Of a stretch of 64,000 bases of DNA, positions 10,075-20,582 are shown in pieces. Position numbers and translations under genes: made by a program. This DNA comes from Anastrepha obliqua (Eukaryota; Arthropoda; Insecta; Diptera; Tephritidae). The DNA lies in NCBI RefSeq assembly GCF_027943255.1, contig NC_072892.1, positions 29,535,792-29,599,791 of the forward strand, in the 5' to 3' direction. How positions within the stretch are numbered: the stretch's first letter is position 1; each line of letters opens with the position of its first letter. The notes under the pieces were generated by a model. That model was not told the origin of the DNA. It made no database searches and saw only the letters and a list, made by a program, of their open reading frames with translations.

Positions 10075-10330
10075 GAAACAAAAACCATCTACAGCCATTC
10101 AGTGCTGTTGAAGTTGCAGCAGGAGGGGAGAAAAGGTATCTGCTGAAGAACCGCCGCAAGTTATCCCCAAAAGGTACACTAAGAAACCTCAAGCGCCTGG
10201 CCGCTAAACCCGGACATTTTCCAGAAAGGTGTTTAGCAGTATTTTTCCATGCAGGTACCCTGCAGCTTCTGTAATTGGGGTTGTACAGAAGTCCAAGCTT
10301 CTCCGCATGAGTTCCGTTCACCCAGTAAAG
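10075..10330 (-). pseudogene. Retrotransposon C-terminal zinc-tail fragment
   Basis: The minus-strand ORF 10321-10100 reads HAEKLGLLYNPNYRSCRV, then a lysine-threonine linker, AKHLSGKCPGLAARRLRFL and GDNLRRF. The H-C-H-C framework and LAARRLRFL match the tail of the element at 63.7-63.97 kb (YNPHCRSCGD, HYKCPDLAARRLRPL), so both belong to one RNase H-bearing non-LTR family. One of the first pair of cysteines is replaced by tyrosine here. The piece ends near an INSTEWL-like terminus read from about 10110-10090. Confidence 0.7.
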
Positions 10331-10554
10331 GGTGTGTTAGATGCTGGGATTGCGATATTTTTAAAAGTCATATGAAAGTTATTGAAAACCTTTGTGCAGA
10401 TAATAAAGAAGCTGTAGACAAAGAGTATCTCACAAGCTTTTTTAAGGCGGTGAGAAAAGTGTGGAAAGGTATCATAATTTCTGTTGAGCGGCGTAGATAT
10501 TTGGTGGACTGGACTACACATATGTCTCGTAGGTGCGTCCACAAGGGTCATTAA
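10331..10554 (+). other. Unrecognised open frame, hypothetical
   Basis: Plus-strand frame open through 10554, rich in Lys/Glu/Val. Short segments are HMKVIENLCADNKEAVDKEY and FFKAVRKVWKG, ending at a stop after VHKGH. Its composition looks more protein-like than the surrounding low-complexity ORFs, and it abuts the opposite-strand retrotransposon tail. I do not recognise a domain, and the upstream part of the ORF overlaps antisense transposon sequence, so any true start would be internal. It could be an unrecognised transposon piece. Confidence 0.2.
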
Positions 10555-12179
10555 GCGAAATATTAACAATCTAAGCTTTATTTGTTGTTATATAATGAAT
10601 TAATTCTTTTTTTTTAATTTTCCCTTGGTTGTAATATGCTAACTAGTGCTATTTTTAGTTATTTATTTAGTTAATAGTCTAAAAATGCATTATTTCTTAC
10701 AAACTATGAAAAACAGATTAAACTTATAATTCACTTATTTCATTTTAACACTCTACGCCTATCGGCCCATACATGGTATTGCAGTTTTGATTCAATTTTA
10801 TTTCCAAATTAAGTATTCTTAAACAATTAAAACCATTTTAATCCATTAAATGTATATTTAGCAATAATAAAACGCTAAAAAATTGTATATGAGTTTTTGA
10901 AATTTCGAAATAACCTCACTTTTGTGCAAGTGGGTGAAAAAGCAGAATGAAAGTGCGAGTGATTCATTTTGAAAAACGATAACAGAGTAAAATATAAGTA
11001 CTTTTTAACAAAAAGAAAATATTTTCATGGAGTGGATAAACTATACTTTTTCGACGCATAATTATTTTTCCGCTTTTGAACTGTTTTCTATACTTCATAA
11101 ATAGTTTTTATATATACAATAGCTCCGTAAGAAAAACCAAAAAAAGTGTTGTACACATAACAGAAGTGAAACTTTCAAGGCAGATAAAGAAAGAGGGAGA
11201 GACCTGAGAGAGAATGAGAGAGGGAGAGACAGAGAGAGAGAGAGGCAAAGAGAGAGAGAGAGAGAAAGAATATATACCTAAATAAATTCACAACATTTGT
11301 AGAGAATACAAATAGACAAAATTTACAAATAAATTCTCCTTCATCGCTCGACATATTGACAACTCGTACTGTTACGATAGATAGTTACATTGTATGCGGA
11401 CAAGCCACTGACAATACGACCCGTGTGCGGAGGCCCTAATTGCGTTAATTCCTAAACATTCTTCAAATTGAATCTGCCTTGTGAATATCTAGCAGCGACG
11501 TTGAAATAAAATTTGCTTAGCACTGCTTACATACTATTCACAATAGAGCAAGCGCATCCAAGTTTGCACTAAACATCAATCGGCTTTTTTTTACAGACGT
11601 ACACGGGTAATATTTTAAGGGAAATTAGTTAAAAAATTCTTAATTTACCAATTATCGAGCAAAAAAGAGCGTTATGACTGATGCGCGTAATAAAATAATA
11701 CAAAATATAAACTGTCAAATATCAGACCGAAAATAGATGGATTTATGATGGTAAATTACTATAAAATATATAAGGTATAGCTCTCTCTCCTCTTCCTCTA
11801 CGTTATATGTTTTCTCTCTCTCGCGGAACGAAAATGCCCAAAACGTTGCATGCCCTTGAAATTTTACTCTCCATTCTCGCTCGTCCATCGACGCCTAAGA
11901 AGCTTCACTTCAAAAATCCAAAAATATAAAACTTTTCCATTATTTTTATTTTCATATGTCTTATTGATAATTATCTAAATACAGCTATTTCCACCGTGGA
12001 CAATTTTTTTGTTCAACGCTTTATTAATTCATGCAGTAAATTGTTAATGAAGAAAAGTAACATTTCTTATATGTAGTTTACAGAGACGGAGTTTTAGAGA
12101 ATACTCATAATCTAGTGAAGAAATTCATATAGTAACATTTTGAAGTGGAACTTTGTGGAAGAAGAATCTAGGCCGTTAT
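10555..12179. other. AT-rich region without recognised genes
   Basis: Very AT-rich, with an A-rich stretch (10560-11170), a purine-rich tract (separate entry), and pyrimidine-rich CTCTCTCTCCTCTTCCTCT near 11780 with another CT run at 11812-11822. I see no ORF with family motifs. Confidence 0.5.
11175..11271 (+). repeat. GA-rich simple repeat
   Basis: About 95 bases of almost pure purine on this strand, built of GAGAGAGA and GGGAGAGAC variants with little interruption. Imperfect (GA)n of this kind can be a binding site for GAGA-type chromatin factors in flies, but nothing here shows function. Confidence 0.8.
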
Positions 12180-13426
12180 TATTTAAAAATTAAATTCGCT
12201 CAAAGTTCTAGAAATCGGCGCATTGGAAGTTCTAACCATCGTTAACCAGGAAATATTTAACATTTAACAAAAAAAATTAAATTCGGAGAATTTGAAAAAA
12301 AGTTATAACTGTTCAAAAACGAGTGAAAATAATGAAGAAATTCGCTATATTTTGAAATTTTTGTATAAAAAAGGGAAGAATTCCACGCAAGCCACCAATG
12401 AAATTTGTGAGGTTTACGGAGACGATGCTGTATCAGTTCATGTAGCACTACAATGGTTCGCTCGCTTCCGTTCTGGAAATTTCGATGTGAAAGATGCACC
12501 TCGCTCCGGTCGACCTATCGTTGAAAAAGTCGATGAAATTGTGGAAAAGATTGACCAGGACCGTCACATAAGCTGCCATGACATCGCCAAGGCACTAAAC
12601 ATTCATCATCAAACGGTTTTGAACCATTTAAAAAAGGCTGGTTACAAAAAGAAGCTCGATGTTTGGGTACCACATGAATTGTCTGTGAAAAATTTAATGG
12701 ACCGAATTAACATCTGCGATTCTTTGCTGAAACGAAATGAAATCGAACCATTTCTAAAGCGAATGGTATATTAATAGGAGACGAAAAGTGGATCAAATAC
12801 GACAATAATGTGCGAAAAAGATCATGGTGCAAGGGTGGTGAAGCTCAACAAATGGTCACAAAGCCAAGATTGACGCCTCGAAAGGTTATGCTGTGTGTTT
12901 GGTGGGATTGGAAAGGAATTATTCACTCTGAGCTGCTCCAGCCTGCTCGAACGATTGATTCTACACTTTACTGTCAACAACTGATGAGATTGAAGCAAGC
13001 AATCGAAAAAAAACAGCCAGAACTGATCACCAGAAAGGGCGTCGTCTTCCATCAGGACAACGCTGGGCCACACACATCTTTGATGACTCGGCAAAAACTG
13101 GGAGAGCTTGGCTGGGAAGTTTTGATGCATCCACCAGATAGCCCTGACCTTGCACCATCGGACTACCATTTGTTTCGGTCAATGCAGAACTCTCTTAATG
13201 GAGTAAAGTTGGCTTCAAGAGAAGCCAGTGAAAATTTCTTGTCGCAGTTTTTACCGAGAAACCACAAAAGTATTACACTGATGGAATAATGTCTCTAGAA
13301 GAAAAATGGCAAAAGGTAGTCGACCAAAATGGTACATATTTGGTTTAATAAAGTTCATTATAAATATTAAAAAAAAATGAATTCAAGTTTGATTAGAAAT
13401 ACGAAAAGACTTTTTCGACTACCCAA
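12180..13426 (+). mobile_element. mariner transposon, nearly full length
   Basis: Contains a transposase gene (12292-13348), 5' leader sequence and a right end at 13426, where ACGAAAAGACTTTTTCGACT is followed by ACCCAA and the dinucleotide TA. I could not find the matching left inverted repeat upstream of 12240, so the left boundary is approximate and the 5' terminus may be lost. Length is close to the 1.2-1.3 kb usual for mariner. Confidence 0.75.
12292..13348 (+). pseudogene. mariner transposase (DD34D), two frameshifts
   Basis: Cut-and-paste transposase. The first frame (12292-12774) holds the N-terminal helix-turn-helix region: FLYKKGKNSTQATNEICEVY, WFARFRSGNFDVKDAPRSGR, LNHLKKAGYKKKLDVWVPHE and SLLKRNEIEPFLKR. 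It breaks near 12768. The second frame continues with GDEKWIKYDNN (first Asp), KVMLCVWWDWKGIIHSELL, VFHQDNAGPHTS (second Asp) and SPDLAPSDYHLF (third Asp). There are 34 residues between the second and third Asp, the DD34D spacing of true mariners. A second frameshift near 13265 separates the final SLEEKWQKVVDQNG block, which ends at TAA 13346-13348. All three catalytic Asp are present, so this is a comparatively young copy disabled by two small indels. The subfamily is not assigned. Confidence 0.9.
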
Positions 13427-15123
13427 TATCACGATTTCATAAGCTTCGCTGAGGAATATTGAAATTAATTTTCTCGAGTAGCGATGCGGAGTCAATTGCC
13501 CCAGTTATCAAATCGAAAACGAAAGTAAGGGCGAGAATAGTCCTTCTAATATCTGGTGCTTTTAGATTAATGACCAAGCATCAACTTTTATAGGATGGAA
13601 TTGGATCATTAAAATGCAAAGAATGCAAAGCATAGCGTCCAAAATGCTTTCTGGACACATGCAAACCTGCTAACATGACAAGCTTAATACGGTCCCCAAA
13701 TAAAGTCACAATCCAAATGTTTTTTCACACATATTTATTTTTATGAGAAATGGTTCACTGTATTTTTCGTTCATAACTGTTGTTTACTCGTACGGACAGA
13801 TCCGGCGATTCAGGACCTTCGAGTAGATTTCAATGTAATTAGCAGAAAATTTCAATGAAATTCACCCGATAAACTTAAATATGAGCAAGTTAAAAAAATC
13901 ACAAATGAAATCTGGTTCTAAGATATTTTTTCTCCGCTACAAATTCCGACTATAAGCAACTGTTATTATTTTGCACAGAGTTGTATGTGTACTCATGTTT
14001 TGAATAAAGATGTCTACTTCTCTGTTATATAGTCGCCCCCCACATTAGTGCATGCGTTGGGTGTACAAATTCTGTATAACCGAAGTTAGGTTTCTATGCT
14101 TGTTTTTGTTACCGATACTATCGTTGCATTTCTGCTGCAACTCCCAGCGCACATTAATGGCTTATGTACGTACATATGTATGTATGTATGTATGTATGTA
14201 TGTGTATCATATGCACATGATGAGGACATTTCAAAGCATACATAGCCAAGCACAAATTGAAGTGAATGTGGCTCTGAAACGTGTTGCCTCCACAAAGAAT
14301 GGACTCGGCACTTTTTACCCATCCTTTGAAACTGAATCATAATTTTAAAGCAAAAATATTGCTTTTTTGCTGGTTTCTTCGTAATTTAAACTGACAAAAT
14401 GTTTAAATTTTGTTTTCTGTTTGTATTTTAATAGACATAATTTTGTATAGATATAATTTAAGATACTCAAAACCTACAGTTAACTTCAAACTCTATTATA
14501 CAATTTTGTAAAAAAATTTATAATTTTTATTTTCTTAATGAATAAATTGTTGATAAAACTTCCAAAACAAAAAATGTATTACTACTACTCGTTACTCGCT
14601 CTTTCAGTCATAAAAAATACATAGACTGACACGTTATGGTAACTTCAAATGAGTGGGCAAAAATGTTGTTTTTGTTGTATACGCTTGAAGCAGCTCCCAA
14701 CTTCCGACTTCGCTCAAGTTTTCTCTGGGTAGCAACGAGCCACTAGTTTTGGGACGAAGATCTGATTGTTTACCGGGTTTGAAATAGGCCACGCAAGGCC
14801 ACGTACCTACAAACAAAGACCTGCATCACTACCACTCAAGAGAGTGGTGGCAAGTTAAGAAGACCTGGAGATGCTCATTGGAGCTGTCATGTGAAGAAGC
14901 GCTAATTCGTGCTTACATATGTGTTTTCCCCTCGCCAAGGGGAATTCAATCCGGTGAAATCGTCTCTCGCCACAATGCTCAACAAAGAGAGATTCCTTAG
15001 CACCTCTCTCACTAACGCCCACACACTGACGGAGCGGTGTTTAGCAACAAGTTGTCAATGTTTTAGATGCACGTATGATCTAAGGACTCAACAACCACTC
15101 GGATCAGAATTTATGTAAAACAT
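13427..15123. other. Spacer, no gene recognised
   Basis: AT-rich to 14.0 kb, then TATG repeats (14160-14205), then moderately balanced sequence at 14630-15100. None of the ORFs (for example 14634-14816 minus, 14909-15118 plus) carries a motif I know. The 14630-15100 segment has the look of old transposon DNA but I cannot classify it. Confidence 0.45.
14160..14205. repeat. (TATG)n microsatellite
   Basis: ACGTACATATG followed by six TATG units, a typical tephritid-style TATG/CATA simple repeat. Confidence 0.85.
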
Positions 15124-15412
15124 ATAACACAGAAGCTTGGACGCTGACAATATCCGATGAGACGTTCCTTGGAGTGTTTGAGAGAAAGATTCTGCGGAAG
15201 ATTTTTGGAGCATTGCATGTTGGTGACGTCGACTATCTTACGCGATGGAGTGACGACATCGACATAGTGCAGCCTCCTCTACGTTGGATAAGGACTTGGC
15301 TTGGTGTGTCCAACTGGCACTGATTAGCGCGCGAAAGGAACGACTAGTTCACTTTGTTAGGCTCAGCTAATATCGCGTAAACGGTTATCGCGCCAATCAA
15401 GAAGAAGAAGAT
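15124..15412 (+). pseudogene. RTE-like retrotransposon 3' end (family R, copy 2, eroded)
   Basis: Matches the last third of family R: GAAGCTTGGACG, GTGTTTGAGAGAAAGATTCTG and AAGATTTTTGGA, then GTGTCCAACTGGC and the closing TCGCGTAAACGG and TTATCGCGCCAATCAAGAAG. Relative to the copy at 1564-2028 it has lost most of the LYELYDD to GRGRPP interval and carries frameshifts, so the protein is not readable as one frame. Ends in (GAA)n like the other copies. Confidence 0.8.
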
Positions 15413-15454
15413 TACAGGCAAAGTAGACATCGAAAAATCGGAAGTTCAATTTAG

Positions 15455-15650
15455 GCGAATCACTGTTAACACTTATAATATTGAGGCATGAATTCTTATA
15501 CTTAAGAACCTGAATAAAACCGCTGATCTCCCTTGTCAAAAATTTATACTTTGGACTAAGGAAACAATGGCAGCGTAAAGTCCTTTTCGACGAACAAGTA
15601 ACAAGTACCACAGCTCGCTCGGTCACAAAATCCGACGAGATGGCCCCTGG
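15455..15650 (+). pseudogene. RTE-like family R fragment (copy 3, very eroded)
   Basis: Directly after copy 2, the words TACTTTGGACTAAGGAAAC, AAAGTCCTTTTCGACGAAC and AAATCCGACGAGATGGCCCC align in order with the upstream part of family R (ACTTTGGACTAAGTAGGCAA, AAAGTCCTCTCTTGACGAAC, ACATCCGATGAAGCG). Because this upstream part lies after a complete 3' end, it is a separate insertion or a rearranged piece. Confidence 0.55.
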
Positions 15651-15689
15651 AGTGATCAAGGCGGAAAGTTTAGTAAGTTATGGGTAGCT

Positions 15690-16080
15690 CTTAGATTGTA
15701 GACTGTAGATTATAGATTTGTGGGGAGTTGGACAAGTCCACGCACCCACTCATGAATATCATTGTACAACACCTGGATAGATTAAAGTGTGAAGGAATAA
15801 AGCGACAGGACCGATACAGTATGGACAATTCATTGATGAATCTTAAGAGATCCGGAAGGGGAAGAATATGAACTTTATCCATACTCAGTACATCGAACCT
15901 CAACAGCCTAAGCCTGATTCTAGAAAACGCCGGACAGCTACAGAGAAGATGCTCTGCAGTGTTCTCGGGCTTATACATATTGAGTCATCAATGATTCCCA
16001 TGGGACGCTCTTACAGAGAAGTGTGCTCTGTTTTAAGCCTAGAACACTGTAGTACTCGAATACAGGAGTTATGTCATTAA
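15690..16080 (-). pseudogene. I/R1-type retrotransposon zinc tail (family S, copy 2)
   Basis: Minus-strand ORF reads NTAEHLLCSCPAFSRIRLRL, then SMDKVHILPLPDLLRFINE and the terminal DLSNSPQIYNL. It matches the C-terminus at 5.0-5.3 kb (TAEHF, LSMDKVH, PLPDPLRFINE, DLSHPPQI). Upstream, to 16080, eroded sequence corresponds to the VITGHN block. The plus-strand view of the tail is TAGATTGTAGACTGTAGATT at 15694, a degenerate TAGAT tail like the one at 4999-5017. The RNase H part is missing. Confidence 0.75.
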
Positions 16081-16210
16081 AAGCACAATGATTTCAATTA
16101 GAAGAGAATACGAGAAACAAGGAGTATTTATGGCGCAGATGGAATTTGGAAAAACTCGGCACGAGAAGTCTAAAGCGCGATTTGCGCTCAATTGGCGGCA
16201 GGTGGTTTAA

Positions 16211-17124
16211 GGGTGTATTCTGGTCTAGACGCTTTAATTTTAGGTATTTTTAAAACTAAAATAAAATAAAAAATGAAAACCACTTTTACTATCAATTTTT
16301 TTATGGTTTTTATTAATATTGGAAAAGTATTATATAAAAAAAAATATATAAAAAAAAAAAAAAAATCGTGGAATTACAGACCAGCGGAGTGGGGGCTACA
16401 TAAAAAACGGTGCTCCATGGTTGACATGATTCCTACCCTTGTAGTGATCTAAAACAAACAAATTAAAAAAATGCTTCATTAGTTAGGATGTCGCTATCGG
16501 ATTACGCCAAATCAAAGAAAAAAAATTTCGTCAACTTGAAAAAAAAATTGTATCCTCTTTTTTTTACCTTTTGAAATTTTTAAAAAATACTTCAAATTTA
16601 AATTTTTCAAAATCCGACAAATGTATGGTATAAAAAAAAATTCTTATCAAACTTCAAAGTGATCGGTCAAGTAGAACTTGAGACATCATGACAACCATCT
16701 CAAAAAAAGTAGTTTTGAGAAAATCGCGTGTGAAGTTTGAGCCACAACTCCAATAGAATAACTTAGATCATAATATTTACTACTCACTCTGGATTAATCA
16801 GCGATATATTTCCTGGTATATATTATAAAAGTATAAAGTATATATATATATATATATATGTATAGAATAAATAAAGCTTGTGTGGGCTACAAAAGATTTT
16901 CTGGAAAGAAAGAGTCCTCAAGTCGTCCGGTAACATCTGCCGTTCATTGTGCGATTCGCTCCACTCGGCCGGCTTAGACGCCACGTCACAAAATCCACTG
17001 TATCTCCGAAAATAATTCGAATTTTGAGAAATGCGTTAAAGGGCATATTTTTGAAGGTCTAAACTTTGAAAATATGCAAAAAAATAAAATCGATTTTTTC
17101 AAATTTCTAGACCAGAATGCCCCC
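16211..17124 (+). mobile_element. TTAA-flanked non-autonomous TIR element (family P, copy 1)
   Basis: 914 bp bounded by TTAA on both sides (16207-16210 and 17125-17128). The ends are inverted: left GGGTGTATTCTGGTCTAGA; right, read inward, GGGGGCATTCTGGTCTAGA. A second, inverted copy lies at 42.77-43.65 kb and shares the interior, including TCGGCCGGCTTAGACGCC, GATTCGCTCCACTC, CTGCCGTTCATTGTGCGATT and GTAGTTTTGAGAAAATCGCG. No ORF of useful size. TTAA targets with CCC/GGG-adjacent ends are characteristic of piggyBac-type transposition (family knowledge), so a piggyBac-mobilised non-autonomous element is the best guess. Alternatively TTAA is simply part of the repeat. It contains a (TA)n run at 16838-16860. 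Confidence 0.75.
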
Positions 17125-17128
17125 TTAA

Positions 17129-18600
17129 AAAGATCTGCATGAAGAAGCAATGCCGAATGACGCACTTCGGTCTGAACTATCAAATTTCCGAATCTATACT
17201 CCAGTTCTCCTACTCACCCATTGCAGGTAAGGCAGAACATGTTCATTGTTTATAATTTTGCACTCGCCAAGAGCATGAAAATGCATTTTACTGCAAATTG
17301 CAAAAAAATCTTCCTCACAAAATCAAACTACAAAAACATGCCACACACATTTTTCTTCGTAATTGCTTACTCCCAAGCCAACAAATTTCAATCGTATCTC
17401 CGAGAAGGAGAAATCCATATACGCCTGCACAAGTGTACTCCTACGCACACAAACGCAAGCACGAATACATACGAGTATATTCTTAGTTTTTGAATATTTC
17501 TGGCCGTAAGTGGTGAAAAAGTGCAATTCTCGTGCATACAGTTACCACAGCTTCTCCCCGATTGCCCCTTCCACCAATGCGTTGGCGTGTGAATGCGTTG
17601 TGTTGCTGCATAGGCAATGCATACAAATTAAAACAACTGCAATAGCCATAGCGACTGCAACAACAATTGAAAAGCTTCAATATCGTTGGGTTTCTTGTAT
17701 GCGACACGACGCCACTTCGCCTCGTCCAGCGCTGTGTAGCATTGGCATTGCATACACCTTAATACAGCTCAGTTGCACAATCATTGTGGCAACTTGCCTC
17801 CCACCGCGCATGAACCCCCTTCTATGGTTGTCAATGGGCCCAGCAATCACAGTAAAGAAAATTTAAGTTTCGCATACACGCCCGGAAGGTACTAACGCTG
17901 TTCGAAAGCCATGCATGGCAGTGGTGCCTCCATTTTCGTTTTTGGTTTTGCTTTTGTTTTTTGTTTTGCAAGTCACTAAAGTGAGAAAAACAATTTGTTG
18001 CAATGCCCTAACCTCTTTCTTACATTTCAGTACAACTCTCGGGCCTTCAGGGCCATCTTGTAAGGGGAATGAGTCGTGTTTGTGATGGGATCTATTCGCC
18101 TCGTATGAGCGGAGATGGCGACTGGAATTTCAAATTTTGGAATCACATAGCATGGCTCGTGCATTTTGTTGTTATATTCGAGTTGCACAAGTTTGTATGT
18201 GTGTTTATTGTGGGGGTGGTGGTTTTATTATTACGGCGATTCCTTCGTTTAATCAAAACGAGGGTTATTTCTGCCTGCGGATGCAGTCTTTCGAGTGCAT
18301 TTGTATGCCAGAATTTGGCTAGCAAGTTTGGTCCGTCTGGGCTTTATAATCCCCCTTCTTCAATGTAACACCTTCTTTTTGTCAAATGCGATAATGTATC
18401 GTTGGTGAGAAAAACCTGCACACTACAGTTGCCAGGGTTTGCCAGAAGGTTTCTGCAATTGATTACATAAATAAAAACAATACATATATACATAAGTGCA
18501 CATCATACGTCTGGAGTCTTATCTTATCTTATGTTATATCCATTAGTGGATACGGATGGATACGGTCAAGGTGAATTCCTAACTGGGATTTCGGTGATTC
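17129..18600. other. No gene recognised; AT-rich, probably ancestral intergenic DNA
   Basis: No transposon motif detected. Several ORFs of 60-118 residues overlap on both strands, for example 17510-17866 plus. They show no conserved domain, and I found no convincing splice-flanked reading frame. Confidence 0.4.
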
Positions 18601-18659
18601 CCAGGCTGGTGGACTATGCACTCCCACCTGCACTTGCCAGTACAATATTCACGGTCCTC

Positions 18660-19815
18660 CTACCTGTAAGGAATGAGTGGGAGTGGAACGTTGTAAGACA
18701 GACGGGCCCATCCATTTATATAAAGATGCTTTAAAGCTCGAGGGGAGAGTGGACGGAGGTGTATATTCCGAACATCTGGGGATCTCCTTCAGTTTTCGAC
18801 TCTCCGACTACTATAATATCTGTGAGACTGAACTGATGGCAATAATAAAAGTTGTGACACTGGCAGATGATATCTACATTTTCATGATAAAATCCCTCAC
18901 AAAACATACGACAACCCCCAAGGTAGCCATGAAATGCCGTACACCTCTTAGTGAGATGACTGGGTCATTTCTCCTAAAGGTAACATGGTACCTGGTACCT
19001 ACATTGGGAGGTTAAGGGTAACTGTAGGGCCGGTGAACTAGCGAAACTCAGAACCAAGTCGACTGGGTATACAGTGACATAGGCATACCCTTGCAGACAT
19101 GTAAGCTACTTATCTTTAAGGAAATCATAAGAGAAGCGGATGGCAGATGGCGTAATGAAATCACCTGCAGCATCGCCTGAAAATTGTGACCCATTTTCAA
19201 TGCTAAACGCACAGAATCTCTAAGCTGGAACAAGCATAGTTTTTGTATACTGATTACCGTTATAACAGGGCACTGCCTAATAGGCAGACCCGCCCAGAGA
19301 ATGGGCCTGCAAACACATCACTTCTACAAATGTCTAGATGAGAAAGAGGAAAATACGATCTCGCACCTCCTACGCCATTGCTCCGCTCTATCCAGACGTA
19401 CATTTACCATTTTAGGTAGCCACTTATTTAATGAATTGGAATATCTCTTCTTCTTCTTAATTGGCGCTATAACCACTTACGCGATTTTGGCCGAGTCAGT
19501 CGTTTCTTTCTCGCGCTAATCGGCGCCAGTTGGACACACCAAGTGAAGCCAAGTCCTTCTCTACCTGATCTTTCCAACGTAGAGGAGGCCTTCCTCTTCC
19601 TTTGCTACCACCAGCTGGTAGCGCATCGAATACTTTCAGAGCCGGAGCATTTGTATCCATTCGGACGGCGTGATGGGAAGATCTCAGTACTGTGGAAATC
19701 AAAGACCTTCTACAATTTTTAAAAAGTACACACTGATTTCGGGAGAGGCAAGGCAAGACAAGTTCCACACGCGGCATTCCAATGGGCCATAGGACAATGC
19801 CTTTAACCTAACCTA
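18660..19815 (+). pseudogene. I/R1-type retrotransposon RNase H and zinc tail, interrupted by an RTE insertion
   Basis: Plus-strand RNase H remnant. It shows a YKDALKLEGRVDGGVYSEHL block (first Asp region, altered), FSFRLSDYYNICETELMAII (Glu block) and a degraded VPTLGG/NCRAGELAKL region near 19000-19050 for the WVPGH-GNE-AD block. The C-terminal part has ITGHCLIGRPAQRMGLQ and YKCLDEKEENTISHLLRHC (19270-19385). After LGSHLFNELEYL the frame is broken by an RTE-like fragment (19446-19672). It resumes with EISVL and KDLL-F-KSTHWF-like codons, ending in TAACCTAACCTAACCTA near 19800-19817. The tail repeat marks the retrotransposon's 3' end. Confidence 0.75.
19446..19672 (-). mobile_element. RTE-like family R insertion (copy 4, 5'-truncated)
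   Basis: Begins on the plus strand with TTCTTCTTCTTAATTGGCGC, the complement of the family R 3' tail. Minus-strand reading gives MDTNAPALKVFDALPAGGSK, GRGRPPLRWKDQVEKDL and SNWRRLARERND. Only the last 225 bp are present. It sits inside the retrotransposon at 18.66-19.8 kb, so it inserted later. No obvious long target-site duplication is visible at the junctions. Confidence 0.85.
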
Positions 19816-19817
19816 AC

Positions 19818-20264
19818 CTATCTATCAGTCCCACTTAAGAAATGTGATGATACTGCTATTCATGCGTGTTTCACTGGCTTCTCCAACGTCTCTTCTATTT
19901 TAATAAGTTTTTGAATATTTAAGGTTTTTGTAGGTGGGAACTTATCGTTGCATTACAATTTTTTATTTTGGTGATGCAATTTCCTTTTATTCTGTTGGCC
20001 CTTTTATATGCAAAACCATCTCGCATTTGATGGCTCACCAGAAATACTATCGATTGTTGGTTCGTCTACGCCAACCAAAATACAGTCTGTCAAATTTTCT
20101 ACGCCAGCTCAATAAGTTTTATAATAGCAAAGAAGAGGTGCGGGTATGACCAGGGCCGTTCAAATAAATTCTATGTAAAAATTGTCGCAAATTGTCCCAA
20201 GCAAGGGAAACCCATGACAGAGTCGTTTACATATTTCAAAATTGGTAATACCTACCGTAGCGAA
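19818..20264. other. Spacer, nothing recognised
   Basis: Mixed AT-rich DNA between the CCTAACC tail and a divergent SINE. An ORF at 19934-20149 shows no known motif. Confidence 0.4.
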
Positions 20265-20582
20265 ATATGTACCTAAAGAGAGGTCTGCGCAACGCCTCAG
20301 ATATCGAAATCAGTGACGAATTCACGTAATTGAGAAAGAATGAGCAACGGATGTTTCTGACAAATGGAAGGAAAGCAGTTTTATGCCACCTCCGAAAGGC
20401 AGAGCATTTTTATGAGAAGCCTTTGCTTGGTAGAAATACATTCGGGGGCCTGCCATTGCTAGTTGAAGAGCGACCGCTTTGAGAAAAAATTTTTTTCTAT
20501 CACTTGGTGTTAAACGCCCGGAGTTTCGAGCCCGCGCACTAGCGGATGAAAGTTAGGTACCCATTCGGCTAAGGCGGACGTC
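20265..20582 (-). mobile_element. Divergent tRNA-derived SINE (family T, second subfamily)
   Basis: Read on the minus strand it starts near 20582 with CGCCTTAGCCGAATGGGTAC (A-box-like). A B-box-like GGGCTCGAAACTCC follows, then AAGCGGTCGCTCTTC, GGCAGGCCCCCGAATGTATT and TCTCATAAAAATGCTCTGCC. These parallel family T words (GCGGTCGCCC, AACCTCCGAGTGTATTTCTG, CTCCTCATAAAAA) but with consistent differences and a different 3' half. It therefore looks like a related subfamily rather than just an old copy. Confidence 0.65.
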
